This document shows, in pieces, positions 51,548 through 58,861 of a DNA stretch of 64,000 bases. Positions within the stretch are counted from its first letter, which is position 1. Each line of letters starts with the position of its first letter. Source of the DNA: Armatimonadota bacterium. GTDB lineage: Bacteria > Armatimonadota > Fimbriimonadia > Fimbriimonadales > Fimbriimonadaceae. The stretch is from the NCBI GenBank assembly GCA_029781035.1, contig JAKOXK010000017.1:62001-126000 (forward strand), read 5' to 3'. The notes under the pieces were generated by a model that saw nothing but the letters and a program-made list of their open reading frames with translations, did no database searches and was not told where the DNA came from. The translations under genes were made by a program, and so were the position numbers.

Positions 51548-52264
51548 CTACTTACCTGAACCGGTCAGAGTGGACATATCGGCCGTCAAGCGGCCATCGA
51601 ACTTAATGTCCCGATAAGCGCCCATGAAATAGACGTGCTGTGCAGTTCCCTCGATTGACAGCGTCACTCCCGTCCTGACCAGCACATGGAAAACGCCGCT
51701 GGCGGAGGCAGGCGACTTGTCGGTCTTCTCGTGGGACGACCATCTGACAACCGCCACCGGACCGTACGGACTGTCGACGACCTGGTCCAACCGGTACTCC
51801 TGGATCACAGGACGTCCACCAGAGTTTTCCGTTGGGCCTGTTTCGATCACCCATTCGTCTCCTATGTCAACGGGTCTCTGCGGTGGATTGTAGGTGGTCA
51901 GCACTCCGAGCCGGTCTATCCCGCCTTGTGCAGACTCAGAGGCCGCTAGGCGTTGCTGACCGAACTGAGCCTCGCCAGACTTCGGTAGGGCCAAGGGGAT
52001 CTCTTGGCCATTCATGACCACGCGACCGCCTAGTATCCTCACCTGGATCTTGGTCTGTCCCTGGTCTCCTGTGGACACCACCTGGTTCTGCAGCCGCAAC
52101 TGCATGAAGCTCTTTGAGCCCCTGTCAGCCGTCCCATACTCGACGACATATTCGCGAACCTGTCCGACTGGATCGTGAGACTTCAGATCGTACGAAGACT
52201 GGGCACCCGAGGCGACCGATAGGCCCAAAGCGAGCATGGCGAGGAAGTCCCGTGTCGTCATCAT
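51548..52264 (-). CDS. Secreted protein of unknown function, possible paralogue of the downstream gene
   Basis: The frame extends to 52531 but the signal peptide (MMTTRDFLAMLALGLSVASGAQ) fixes the start at 52264 (or the next Met). The 238-residue precursor is beta-rich (REYVVEYGTADRGSKSFMQLRL, GQTKIQVRILGGRVVMNGQE, VDIGDEWVIETGP, GVFHVLVRTGVTLSIEGTAQ). VDIGDEW parallels VGVGNKW of the downstream protein, and both end in a short strand-rich tail. The start lies 55 bp from the divergent DUF2905 start. Function unknown. Confidence 0.7.
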   Translation of the reverse strand: MMTTRDFLAMLALGLSVASGAQSSYDLKSHDPVGQVREYVVEYGTADRGSKSFMQLRLQNQVVSTGDQGQTKIQVRILGGRVVMNGQEIPLALPKSGEAQFGQQRLAASESAQGGIDRLGVLTTYNPPQRPVDIGDEWVIETGPTENSGGRPVIQEYRLDQVVDSPYGPVAVVRWSSHEKTDKSPASASGVFHVLVRTGVTLSIEGTAQHVYFMGAYRDIKFDGRLTADMSTLTGSGK

Positions 52265-52319
52265 CGTCAGTAGTGTGACGCGCACAGCAAGGGCGGGTTT
52301 CACCCGAGAAGGTAGCGGT

Positions 52320-52550
52320 TTGGAACAAACTGGCAAGGTCATCGTCATTGCAGGACTGAGCCTTACGGCGGTCGGTGGCATCGTGTGGCTGCTGGGTCGC
52401 TTCTTCCCGGGGCTCAGGTTTGGACGACTCCCTGGAGACATCGTGGTCGAGCGCCCTGGGTTCACGTTCGCGTTTCCGATCGTGACGATGGTCCTGGTCT
52501 CCTTGGCCCTGTCGCTCGCCTTCTGGATCATTGGGATGCTGAGACGATGA
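52320..52550 (+). CDS. DUF2905 family small membrane protein
   Basis: TTG at 52320 with AAGG upstream starts a 76-residue protein. Two transmembrane helices (VIVIAGLSLTAVGGIVWLLG and FPIVTMVLVSLALSLAFWII) flank the family motif PGLRFGRLPGDIVVERPGF. The role of DUF2905 proteins is unknown; they are widespread small inner-membrane proteins. The ATG of the HAD gene overlaps the stop (ATGA). In many genomes DUF2905 genes lie beside queA or ruvB, and queA is two genes downstream here. Confidence 0.9.
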   Translation: MEQTGKVIVIAGLSLTAVGGIVWLLGRFFPGLRFGRLPGDIVVERPGFTFAFPIVTMVLVSLALSLAFWIIGMLRR

Positions 52551-53248
52551 GTATCCGCGCCGTCACTTTCGACTGTGCCCAGACCCTGATCGCCGTGGAC
52601 TGGCGCGCAGCCGTCTTGGCCGTGCAGTCCGCACGGGACACCGGGCTGAACTTTGACCAGTCGAGCGCGGCCGTCAAGTACGACACTATCCTTCGTGACC
52701 GTTGGAACGACTTCCGAGAGATCAATCTGTCACGCGACCCCGCTGCTGCCGACGCCTTCTGGTATTCGGTATGCCAAGACTGGGCGGCTGAGTGCGGATT
52801 CCCAGACAGCTCGGTTGCAGGGATCGTTGCTGCAGCTGAGTCAAGGCTCTACGGGGAATGCTCGACCGTCTTCGCCCTGTACGACGATGTTGTTCCGTGT
52901 CTTGAGTCCCTCCAGTCGGCCGGAATCAAGATGGGGATTGTCAGCAATTGGGACGTCTCGCTACACCGCACGCTAGAGAGGTTCGGGCTCGCTGGTTACT
53001 TCGACACGGTGGTGGCATCGATGGAGGAAGGGGTGGAGAAACCGGATCCGAGGATTTTCGAAATCGCTTTGAAGCGGCTTGGGGTAGACGCGTCGGAGGC
53101 GCTCCACGTCGGCGACAACCCGATGGACGATTTGCGGGGTGCGCGGACTGCAGGCATGCGGGCGTTCGTTGTCGACCGAGGTCCCCATGCCCCAGGCGAG
53201 ATCTACCTCAACAGCCTGCTTGAACTTCCGGGGAGACTGGGAATCTGA
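52547..53248 (+). CDS. HAD superfamily hydrolase (subfamily IA)
   Basis: 233 residues from the ATGA overlap. Motif I reads VTFDCAQTLIAVD: the nucleophile Asp9 is present, but the usual second Asp (+2) is Ala, as in HDHD3-like members. Motif II IVSNWD (Ser/Asn), motif III Lys in EGVEKPDPRIF and motif IV VGDNPMDDLRGARTAGM are conserved. It probably hydrolyses a small phosphorylated metabolite, possibly slowly given motif I. Its TGA overlaps the CTG that appears to start queA. Confidence 0.88.
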   Translation: MSIRAVTFDCAQTLIAVDWRAAVLAVQSARDTGLNFDQSSAAVKYDTILRDRWNDFREINLSRDPAAADAFWYSVCQDWAAECGFPDSSVAGIVAAAESRLYGECSTVFALYDDVVPCLESLQSAGIKMGIVSNWDVSLHRTLERFGLAGYFDTVVASMEEGVEKPDPRIFEIALKRLGVDASEALHVGDNPMDDLRGARTAGMRAFVVDRGPHAPGEIYLNSLLELPGRLGI

Positions 53249-54252
53249 ATCTCTCCGACTTTGACTACGAGCTTCCCGAGAGGTTGATCGCCCAGTCACC
53301 CCTGGCCGATCGAGCCTCTTCGCGACTGCTTTGGCTCCATCGGGACTCCGGAAGGGTCGATCACCTCAAGTTTCGTGACGTCGCCACCATCCTCGCGCCA
53401 GGAGACTTGCTCGTCATGAACGACACGAGGGTGACTGCCCGGCGGCTCCTTGGCAGACGAGCCACCGGCGGAAGAGTCGAAGCCTTGGTTCTTCGGCCGG
53501 TTCCTGGCGGGTTCGAGGCACTGACAAGACCTGCCCGAAAGTTGAGAGTCGGAGACCGGATCACCTTTGACGATGGTCTGGGGGCCACGGTGGCGGCCGA
53601 CCTGGGAGCGGGCCGAAAGACTCTCGTGTTCGACTCGTCAGGCGACGTCTCGGAAGCTCTTGCGCGTGCCGGAACCGTGCCACTACCGCCCTATGTCCAT
53701 ACGACCCTTTCTGACGAGGAGAGGTACCAGACCGTCTACGCCAGGAACCCAGGGAGTGCGGCAGCCCCGACTGCCGGCCTCCACTTCACGCACGAGGTGC
53801 TCACGGAATTGGAGGCCAAAGGCGTGGCGACAGCAACGGTGACGCTCGACGTAGGTCTCGACACGTTTCGTCCTGTCGCTTCCGAACGCATCGAAGAGCA
53901 CACGATCCATGGCGAAATCTGCTCAGTTCCGGACGAGACGGTCGAGCGCGTGAGCCAGTGCCGCGGTCGGATCATTGCAGTCGGCACCACGACTGTACGG
54001 ACCCTCGAGACATTCGCAACGGGCAGGCGAGAGCTCCAGAGCGGCTCACGCCTATCGAGACTGTTCATTACTCCTGGATATGTGTTCCAGATCGTGGACG
54101 GGATGTTCACGAACTTCCACCTTCCCAAGACCACCATGCTGTTCATGGTCTCAGCGCTTGCGGGCCATGAAGCCGTCATGGCTGCCTATCGTTCGGCAGT
54201 CGTGGAGGAATACAGATTCCTCAGCTTCGGTGACGCCATGATCGTCGTATGA
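53245..54252 (+). CDS. queA: S-adenosylmethionine:tRNA ribosyltransferase-isomerase, probable CTG start
   Basis: The conserved QueA N-terminus (NLSDFDYELPERLIAQSPL) is encoded from 53245. The codon before Asn is CTG, with GGGGAG nine bases upstream. The in-frame stop TGA at 53221 rules out any earlier start, and no ATG, GTG or TTG occurs before TTG 53284, which would remove 13 conserved residues. The resulting 335-residue enzyme has VMNDTRVTARRLLG, PPYVHTTLSDEERYQTVYAR, AAPTAGLHFTHEVL, VTLDVGLDTFRPV, EEHTIHGE and FNLHLPKT-like NFHLPKTTMLFMVSALAG. It makes epoxyqueuosine in tRNA from preQ1-tRNA. Confidence 0.93.
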   Translation: MNLSDFDYELPERLIAQSPLADRASSRLLWLHRDSGRVDHLKFRDVATILAPGDLLVMNDTRVTARRLLGRRATGGRVEALVLRPVPGGFEALTRPARKLRVGDRITFDDGLGATVAADLGAGRKTLVFDSSGDVSEALARAGTVPLPPYVHTTLSDEERYQTVYARNPGSAAAPTAGLHFTHEVLTELEAKGVATATVTLDVGLDTFRPVASERIEEHTIHGEICSVPDETVERVSQCRGRIIAVGTTTVRTLETFATGRRELQSGSRLSRLFITPGYVFQIVDGMFTNFHLPKTTMLFMVSALAGHEAVMAAYRSAVVEEYRFLSFGDAMIVV

Positions 54253-54311
54253 AGGGAAAAATCACAGGGCAATGTACAGGAATTCTGTTGTAAGATGGGC
54301 GAGAGGGAACA

Positions 54312-54839
54312 ATGGTCGGCTCAAAGGAATTCGATCCGTTGGCCTATATCGAGAGCGCGTTCCTTGACCGGAACCCTGTTGGAACGGTTCCCGAAGAGGC
54401 ATCGAACGCGGTTGTCGATACTCGGCCGCCAACTGACCGGAGCGTCAAGTTTCGGAAGACAGCACTGAGTGCGCCCCGTCCGCGTCGGGCCAAAGAAGGC
54501 GTAGTCGAACAGCCCCTCGATATGACCTTCCGAGAGTTGCTGGACCATCTCCCCAAAAACATCGAGTTCCTAGGGCGGTTTTTCAACGACTCGGTCACCG
54601 CCCACTACTACAACCACGGATTCAAAGAGACCCGAGAAGAGTTGATCCGGAGACTGTTGGATCCTGAATTGACCTTAGAAGAGGTCAGTCGCCTGATCGG
54701 AGTCTGCCCAGCGACCGTTCGCCGGTACACAAACCGAGGATGGCTGGAGCACCACCGGACGCCCGGCGGTCAGCGTCGGTTCCGATTGAGCAGTGTGGTC
54801 CGGTTCGTGGACAAACACGGTCGTCTTCCCGAGGCATAA
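54312..54839 (+). CDS. MerR-like helix-turn-helix regulator
   Basis: GAGAGGG lies four bases upstream of the ATG. The 175-residue protein has an unrelated N-terminal half (disordered basic region, then TFRELLDHLPKNIEFLGRFFNDSV). Its C-terminal HTH is of excisionase/MerR type: LTLEEVSRLIGVCPATVRRYTNRGWLEHHRTPGGQRRFRLSSVVRF. Effector-binding C-terminus of classic MerR proteins is absent; the domain order is reversed. It lies 7 bp before the glycosyltransferase gene, so it may control that operon or an unlinked target. Confidence 0.85.
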   Translation: MVGSKEFDPLAYIESAFLDRNPVGTVPEEASNAVVDTRPPTDRSVKFRKTALSAPRPRRAKEGVVEQPLDMTFRELLDHLPKNIEFLGRFFNDSVTAHYYNHGFKETREELIRRLLDPELTLEEVSRLIGVCPATVRRYTNRGWLEHHRTPGGQRRFRLSSVVRFVDKHGRLPEA

Positions 54840-54846
54840 TCGGAGC

Positions 54847-56022
54847 GTGCGTCCCCTGAAGATCGCGCTGTTCAGCGATAGCGCGCTCCCTGTCTTGAAC
54901 GGTGTCAGTGTCAGCATTGACGCGCTCGTACGTGCGCTGCGAGTCCAGGGGCACAGCGTCTTCCTGTACACGAGCCGATATCCAGGCTTCAGGGACAGCG
55001 ATCCGAACGTGACGAGGTTCACGTCTATCCGCTCTCCTTGGACAAAGGACTACCCTCTCAGTGTCCCTCCCTTTTATCCCTGGTTCCATGAGTTCAAGCG
55101 ACGTTCCTTCGACATTGTCCACACGCACACGCCTTTCACCGTCGGGTTCGTCGGCCTGAGGTGGGCGCAGTCTTGTGAGATCCCAATAATCACGACTTAC
55201 CACACTCACTACGACAAATACGTGCACTATGTGCCTGTATTCTCTAAACGCTATCTGCGGTACAAGATCGCCAAACACACGAACTTCTATTACAACAGCG
55301 TGGATCATGTTGTGACACCCAGCGACGCGTCCCGAAGATGGCTCATGCGTCACTCCGTCCACCGCCCGATCTCGGTCATTCCCACCGGTGTTCCCGAACC
55401 TCGGAAGTTCGACCGCGACCAGATTCGAAGCGAGTTCGGCCTCCAGCCTTTGAGAAAAGTCATGCTTTACGCCGGACGGATCGCGACAGAGAAGAACATT
55501 GGAACCCTCCTCGAAGCCTCGAGCCTCGTGTTCGATAGGAACGACGACTCAGAGCTCTGGATTGTCGGCGACGGGCCCGCCAGGGACGATGCTCAGACGA
55601 TGGCCCGGAATCTCGGGATCGGAGACAGGGTTCGTTTCTGGGGCTTCGTCCCGAGACACGAACTTGACCGGTTCTACGCCGCTGCCGATATCTTTACTTT
55701 TTGTTCCATGACTGAAACACAAGGCCTCGTCGTCACGGAAGCGATGACCTATGGACTGCCCGCGGTCGTCGTGCAGGGGGGGGGAGCCTCGGCGGCCGTC
55801 GAACACACGAGGAACGGATTCGCCGTCCCCAACGATCCCAACGAGATCGCCGACCGGGCCCTGTCGCTCCTTGTCGATCCGCTACTGTACGAGTCGGTCT
55901 CACAATGTGCGCTCGAAACAGGTAGGAGCAACACGGTCAAAAGCATGGTGGGCAACGTCCTTCGTGTTTACCAAAACGCCCTCGGCGAAGGCCACATCGA
56001 GGAGGTCAAGTCCGTTGTCTGA
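54847..56022 (+). CDS. GT4 family glycosyltransferase
   Basis: The GTG at 54847 starts VRPLKIALFSDSALPVLNGVSVSI, a typical GT4 N-terminus, for 391 residues. It has FDIVHTHTPFTVGFVG, TTYHTHYDKYVHYV, PTGVPEPRKF, the GT-B donor-site pattern LYAGRIATEKN, WIVGDGPARDDAQ, RVRFWGFVPRHELDRFY, and FCSMTETQGLVVTEAMTYGLPAVVV with the E-x7-E motif. Closest in look to membrane-associated alpha-glucosyl or mannosyl transferases that glycosylate diacylglycerol or phosphatidylinositol. The membrane protein downstream starts inside its last codons. Confidence 0.92.
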   Translation: MRPLKIALFSDSALPVLNGVSVSIDALVRALRVQGHSVFLYTSRYPGFRDSDPNVTRFTSIRSPWTKDYPLSVPPFYPWFHEFKRRSFDIVHTHTPFTVGFVGLRWAQSCEIPIITTYHTHYDKYVHYVPVFSKRYLRYKIAKHTNFYYNSVDHVVTPSDASRRWLMRHSVHRPISVIPTGVPEPRKFDRDQIRSEFGLQPLRKVMLYAGRIATEKNIGTLLEASSLVFDRNDDSELWIVGDGPARDDAQTMARNLGIGDRVRFWGFVPRHELDRFYAAADIFTFCSMTETQGLVVTEAMTYGLPAVVVQGGGASAAVEHTRNGFAVPNDPNEIADRALSLLVDPLLYESVSQCALETGRSNTVKSMVGNVLRVYQNALGEGHIEEVKSVV

Positions 56023-56977
56023 GGAGAGTCGAGGAATCCGAACGTTCGCTAGCTTGACGGCGGGCCTGTTTCTTCTCAGGATCCTCCTCGGGCTGACTCT
56101 TCTTCCCCCGGGAGTCGCCATGGTGGCCAGTTGGATCGCCACTGCAGTCTTCGTTGGGACGCCCATTGTCGGTCTGTTCTTCGCGTCGCGGTACGGATGG
56201 AGTCCCAAGTCGGCGGCCTTGCCGCTTGTGGTTGGGGCCGCGATCCACGCGGGATGCGCGCTCCTTGCCCGTGCCTTGCCCCAAGTTGGGCTCGAGTCGG
56301 TCGTTGTGCAGGCCGTCGAGCAGATCGGCATTGCCCTTTGGACGCTCGGCCTTGGCGCCCTCGTGGCGACCGTGATTCGCGACAAGAACCTCCTTGTCCC
56401 CGTTGCCCTGTTCTTGGCTGGCCTGGACGTCTTTCTCGTGTTCAATCCTGAGGCCCCGACGGCGAAACTCCTCCGTCAAAATCCCGAGATCTTCCGCTCG
56501 ATGGCGGTCACTGTGCCCTCGGCCCGGGCTGCGGAGCCAGGCAAACCGACGGGAGCGGCTGTTGTCAGCCAAGCCTTCGTTGGCCCGGCCGACCTACTCT
56601 TCATGGCAACGTTCTTCGTCGCCCTCTCTAAGTTCAACATGCGCAGCAAGGAGACGGCCCGCTGGCTGGCTCCTGTCATGATCGGTTATCTCTTGGTCGT
56701 GTTAGCGCCCTGGGGCCTCAATATGCTGCCAGCACTGCTACCGATCGGTGCTACCGTGCTCATCGTCAACCGGAAAGAGTTTGAATTGACGCGCCAGGAA
56801 AAGGGAATGGCTTGGGCCGTGGCCGCCATCGCGGTCGGAATCGGGGGTTTTGGCATTTACCGACACGTCACCTACAAGCCAGCAGGGCCAGCTGAGCCTT
56901 CGACGACGGTGGACGGCCCAGGGCCTCCAAGACGGGGAGCGACGCCTCCGCCAGCTTCAGACGGTCGATCCCAGTGA
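56015..56977 (+). CDS. Integral membrane protein of unknown function
   Basis: TTG at 56015 with GGAGG nine bases upstream gives 320 residues overlapping the glycosyltransferase stop by 8 bp. About seven to eight hydrophobic helices follow (TAGLFLLRILLGLTLLPPGV, WIATAVFVGTPIVGLFF, AALPLVVGAAIHAGCALLA, IALWTLGLGALVATVI, LLVPVALFLAGLDVFLVF, LLFMATFFVALSKF, WLAPVMIGYLLVVLAPWG, MAWAVAAIAVGIGGFGIY). The tail after ~residue 285 (PAGPAEPSTTVDGPGPP ...) is Pro-rich and lies antisense to the end of the HMG-CoA lyase gene. No family recognised. Confidence 0.75.
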   Translation: MSEESRGIRTFASLTAGLFLLRILLGLTLLPPGVAMVASWIATAVFVGTPIVGLFFASRYGWSPKSAALPLVVGAAIHAGCALLARALPQVGLESVVVQAVEQIGIALWTLGLGALVATVIRDKNLLVPVALFLAGLDVFLVFNPEAPTAKLLRQNPEIFRSMAVTVPSARAAEPGKPTGAAVVSQAFVGPADLLFMATFFVALSKFNMRSKETARWLAPVMIGYLLVVLAPWGLNMLPALLPIGATVLIVNRKEFELTRQEKGMAWAVAAIAVGIGGFGIYRHVTYKPAGPAEPSTTVDGPGPPRRGATPPPASDGRSQ

Positions 56978-57749
56978 CCTCGCCTTCCCGTTCGAGGAGA
57001 TAGGCCAGGTCGTCAGTCGCCAGGTTGCCGCCCGCCCCTGGTGCGTATGGACAGCCCCCTAGGCCACCCGCGCTGGAGTCGAAAGCGCGATACCCAAGGT
57101 CCAGGGCCGCTTGGACGTTGGCGAGCGCGGTCCCTCTTGTGTCGTGGAAGTGCCAGGCGATTCGCGAATAGGGCACGTCCAACACCGATGCCAGCCGACG
57201 GACTTCGGGCGGCGTCGCAACCCCTATCGTGTCGCCAAGGGAGACCTCGTCCACACCCAGGGCGATGAGGTGTGCGACCACCTGCGACGTCGTCCCTGGA
57301 TCGACCGGGCCTGCATAGGGGCATTCGAAGGCAGTGCTCACGTAACCTCGGACCCAGCCATCGGTGACCAGCCCCCGAAAGGCCGACACGACCTCTGCGA
57401 ATGCAGCCAGTGAATCAGACACTGTCATATTGATGTTCTTGAGGGTGAAGGCGTCACTGGCGGCAGTGAATACCGCGATCCGCTTGACCCCAAGTGCGAC
57501 GGCCCTCTGGAGCCCCGTTGTGTTCGGAACAAGAGCTGAATACTCGGGCCCAGCCGGCAACATCGGCCACAGACGGTCAGCGTCTCCTAACTGTGGCACC
57601 CACTTGGGGGACACGAAACTGGTGACTTCGATCTCGCGCAGACCAGCATCCGACAGTCGCGCGACAAACTCGGCCTTGGAGTCCGTTGAAAGGGGTGGCT
57701 TCTCGTTTTGAAGGCCGTCCCGGGGCCCGACCTCAACGATCCGCACCAT
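56868..57749 (-). CDS. mvaB: Hydroxymethylglutaryl-CoA lyase family protein
   Basis: 293 residues: VRIVEVGPRDGLQNEKPPLS (metal Asp and catalytic Arg in PRDG), ALVPNTTGLQRAVALGVKRI, FTAASDAF, YVSTAFECPYAGPVDP (with catalytic Cys), EVSLGDTIGVATP, WHFHDTRGTALANVQAALDLG and FDSSAGGLGGCPYAPGAGGNLATDDL with the signature Cys. It cleaves HMG-CoA to acetyl-CoA and acetoacetate in leucine breakdown. The terminal 110 bp overlap the convergent membrane-protein gene. There is no Shine-Dalgarno, and a terminator stands 30 bp upstream, so it likely has its own promoter. Confidence 0.93.
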   Translation of the reverse strand: MVRIVEVGPRDGLQNEKPPLSTDSKAEFVARLSDAGLREIEVTSFVSPKWVPQLGDADRLWPMLPAGPEYSALVPNTTGLQRAVALGVKRIAVFTAASDAFTLKNINMTVSDSLAAFAEVVSAFRGLVTDGWVRGYVSTAFECPYAGPVDPGTTSQVVAHLIALGVDEVSLGDTIGVATPPEVRRLASVLDVPYSRIAWHFHDTRGTALANVQAALDLGYRAFDSSAGGLGGCPYAPGAGGNLATDDLAYLLEREGEVTGIDRLKLAEASLPVLEALGRPPSSKAQLALLACR

Positions 57750-57779
57750 GGTGCGATTCTGGCACGACTGGGGCGGGAC

Positions 57780-57806
57780 AAAAAAAAGCCCCGCTTTTGC
57801 GGGGCT
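57780..57806 (-). terminator. Canonical intrinsic terminator of the candidate ncRNA / upstream operon
   Basis: On the minus strand, AGCCCCGC pairs with GCGGGGCT across an AAAA loop, followed by a run of eight T. It ends 30 bp before the HMG-CoA lyase ATG. Confidence 0.95.
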
Positions 57807-57959
57807 AGCACTTTCATCTCTTTCAGGGAAGATCCCTTACTGACGCCGCGTTATTCGCGACCGCCGTAGGGCTCGCTCTTGCTGTCGCTAAGCCTTGCCG
57901 GTTGCCCTCGTCGGATCTACCTGTCCCGTAGGTTGACCCTCCGTACCAACAATAGCTAG
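57780..57959 (-). ncRNA. Candidate structured ncRNA or leader RNA, unidentified class
   Basis: About 180 nt between an AT-rich promoter-like region and a perfect terminator. Base-paired elements nest cleanly: P1 57955-57959/57805-57809 (CTAGC/GCTAG), P2 57935-57942/57827-57834 (GGAGGGTC/GATCTTCC), P3 57928-57931/57917-57920, P4 57909-57912/57842-57845 (GACG/CGTC), inside it P5 57904-57908/57868-57872 (AGGGC/GCCCT) and P6 57856-57859/57847-57850 (CGCG-AATAA-CGCG). That is a branched fold with a multiloop, not a simple rod, and no open frame of note. It does not match tmRNA, SRP RNA, RNase P or 6S RNA in the features I know. It could also be a riboswitch-like leader for the HMG-CoA lyase. Confidence 0.55.
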
Positions 57960-57973
57960 GTATTCATAATACC
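57959..57973 (-). promoter_or_regulatory. Palindromic -10 region for the candidate ncRNA
   Basis: GGTATTATGAATACC (minus strand) is an inverted repeat with 6-bp arms and contains TATTAT at a -10 distance from the proposed RNA start. The surrounding 57961-58030 is markedly AT-rich. No good -35 hexamer is present at 17 bp, so an activator or alternative sigma factor may be needed. Confidence 0.4.
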
Positions 57974-58038
57974 ACAGGGGTAGCAATTAATATAGACAAA
58001 TCTATTCGATTTTGATCTGACCGACTTTTGTCTACTAC

Positions 58039-58428
58039 TTATTCGCGGCTCTCGATCTGAACCAGGTATGTGACGACAGCTCCGTCAACGACGGCTAGGA
58101 AGACACCGTCGAAGCCAGACTGCGTCCGATGGAACGTGTGGAACGCGTGCGAGGCGGATCCCGTGAGTTGTGCCCACAAGTTCGCCAAGTCGATCTGGAC
58201 GAGTTCCGGCAGCCTCTTGGCTAGGGAGAACTGACCCCGGATTTCGACCATCGGGTGGTTCCTGGGCGTCACGTTGGATCGAGTCAAGGTCAGATAGTGG
58301 AGGCGCCTCAGCGACTCAAGCATCTTGTTCAGCGCGTCACCGCGCTGCCACTGGTCGGCAAGGCTGAACGCTGCCAGGTGCGTCTGGTAGAGCTTCTGGA
58401 ATTCCAGGACGGTGCATGCGTTACTCAT
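58039..58428 (-). CDS. Conserved-looking protein of unknown function
   Basis: The ATG at 58428 overlaps the biotin-carrier gene by 8 bp. 129 residues: an N-terminal helical part (CTVLEFQKLYQTHLAAFSLADQWQRGDALNKMLESLRRLHYLTL) and a C-terminal strand-rich part (NHPMVEIRGQFSLAKRLPEL, GFDGVFLAVVDGAVVTYLVQI). No signal peptide or motif is recognised. As the last gene of the E2-amidotransferase-biotin carrier operon it may assist a carboxylase, but nothing in the sequence says so directly. Confidence 0.7.
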   Translation of the reverse strand: MSNACTVLEFQKLYQTHLAAFSLADQWQRGDALNKMLESLRRLHYLTLTRSNVTPRNHPMVEIRGQFSLAKRLPELVQIDLANLWAQLTGSASHAFHTFHRTQSGFDGVFLAVVDGAVVTYLVQIESRE

Positions 58429-58861
58429 CGACCAGCTCGACGGAGACCAGTAACTGATCCTCGCCGACTTGGTCACCCTTGTGGACGGCCACTTGGCTCA
58501 CGACTCCGGCAAAAGGTGCCGTGACCGTGTGTTGCATTTTCATGGCCTCGAGAACGAGGAGTTTCTGGCCCGAATGGACTTGATACCCTTGTTCCACAAA
58601 CACCTCTACGATCTGCCCTGGCATTGGTGCGTGACATTCGCCGGTGCCATGGTGTTTGAGTCGGGAACGGCTCCTCGTGGGACGCTCCACTTCGAAAACC
58701 CGGCCCTTGTACGAGACGTAGACGGTATCGCCCTTGCGGACAGCCAAGGCGGTCGCTGTCCCATCCTCAGAGTGGACTGCCCATCGGTCTCCAAGGTCGT
58801 CGACCCGAACCGCGGAACTTGGAGACAAGTCGGCCTCAACGCCGTTCACCAGGTACCGCAT
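58421..58861 (-). CDS. Biotin/lipoyl attachment protein (acyl-CoA carboxylase carrier-like)
   Basis: GGAGAG nine bases before the ATG at 58861 sets the start; 146 residues. The N-terminal half is a beta-rich linker region (MRYLVNGVEADLSPSS). The C-terminal half is a biotinyl domain with HAPMPGQIVEVFVEQGYQV and the biotinylation motif EAMKM, then VTAPFAGVVSQVAVHKGD. This resembles the carrier end of propionyl- or methylcrotonyl-CoA carboxylase alpha chains made as a separate small protein. It begins inside the amidotransferase gene. HMG-CoA lyase nearby hints at leucine catabolism, though the carboxylase subunits are not in this window. Confidence 0.9.
   Translation of the reverse strand: MRYLVNGVEADLSPSSAVRVDDLGDRWAVHSEDGTATALAVRKGDTVYVSYKGRVFEVERPTRSRSRLKHHGTGECHAPMPGQIVEVFVEQGYQVHSGQKLLVLEAMKMQHTVTAPFAGVVSQVAVHKGDQVGEDQLLVSVELVDE

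Noticed and set aside
57780-57959. Identification of the RNA as 6S, T-box, tmRNA or SRP RNA
   Set aside because: The fold is branched rather than a rod, there is no T-box antiterminator sequence, no tag-peptide frame, and no SRP tetraloop motif.
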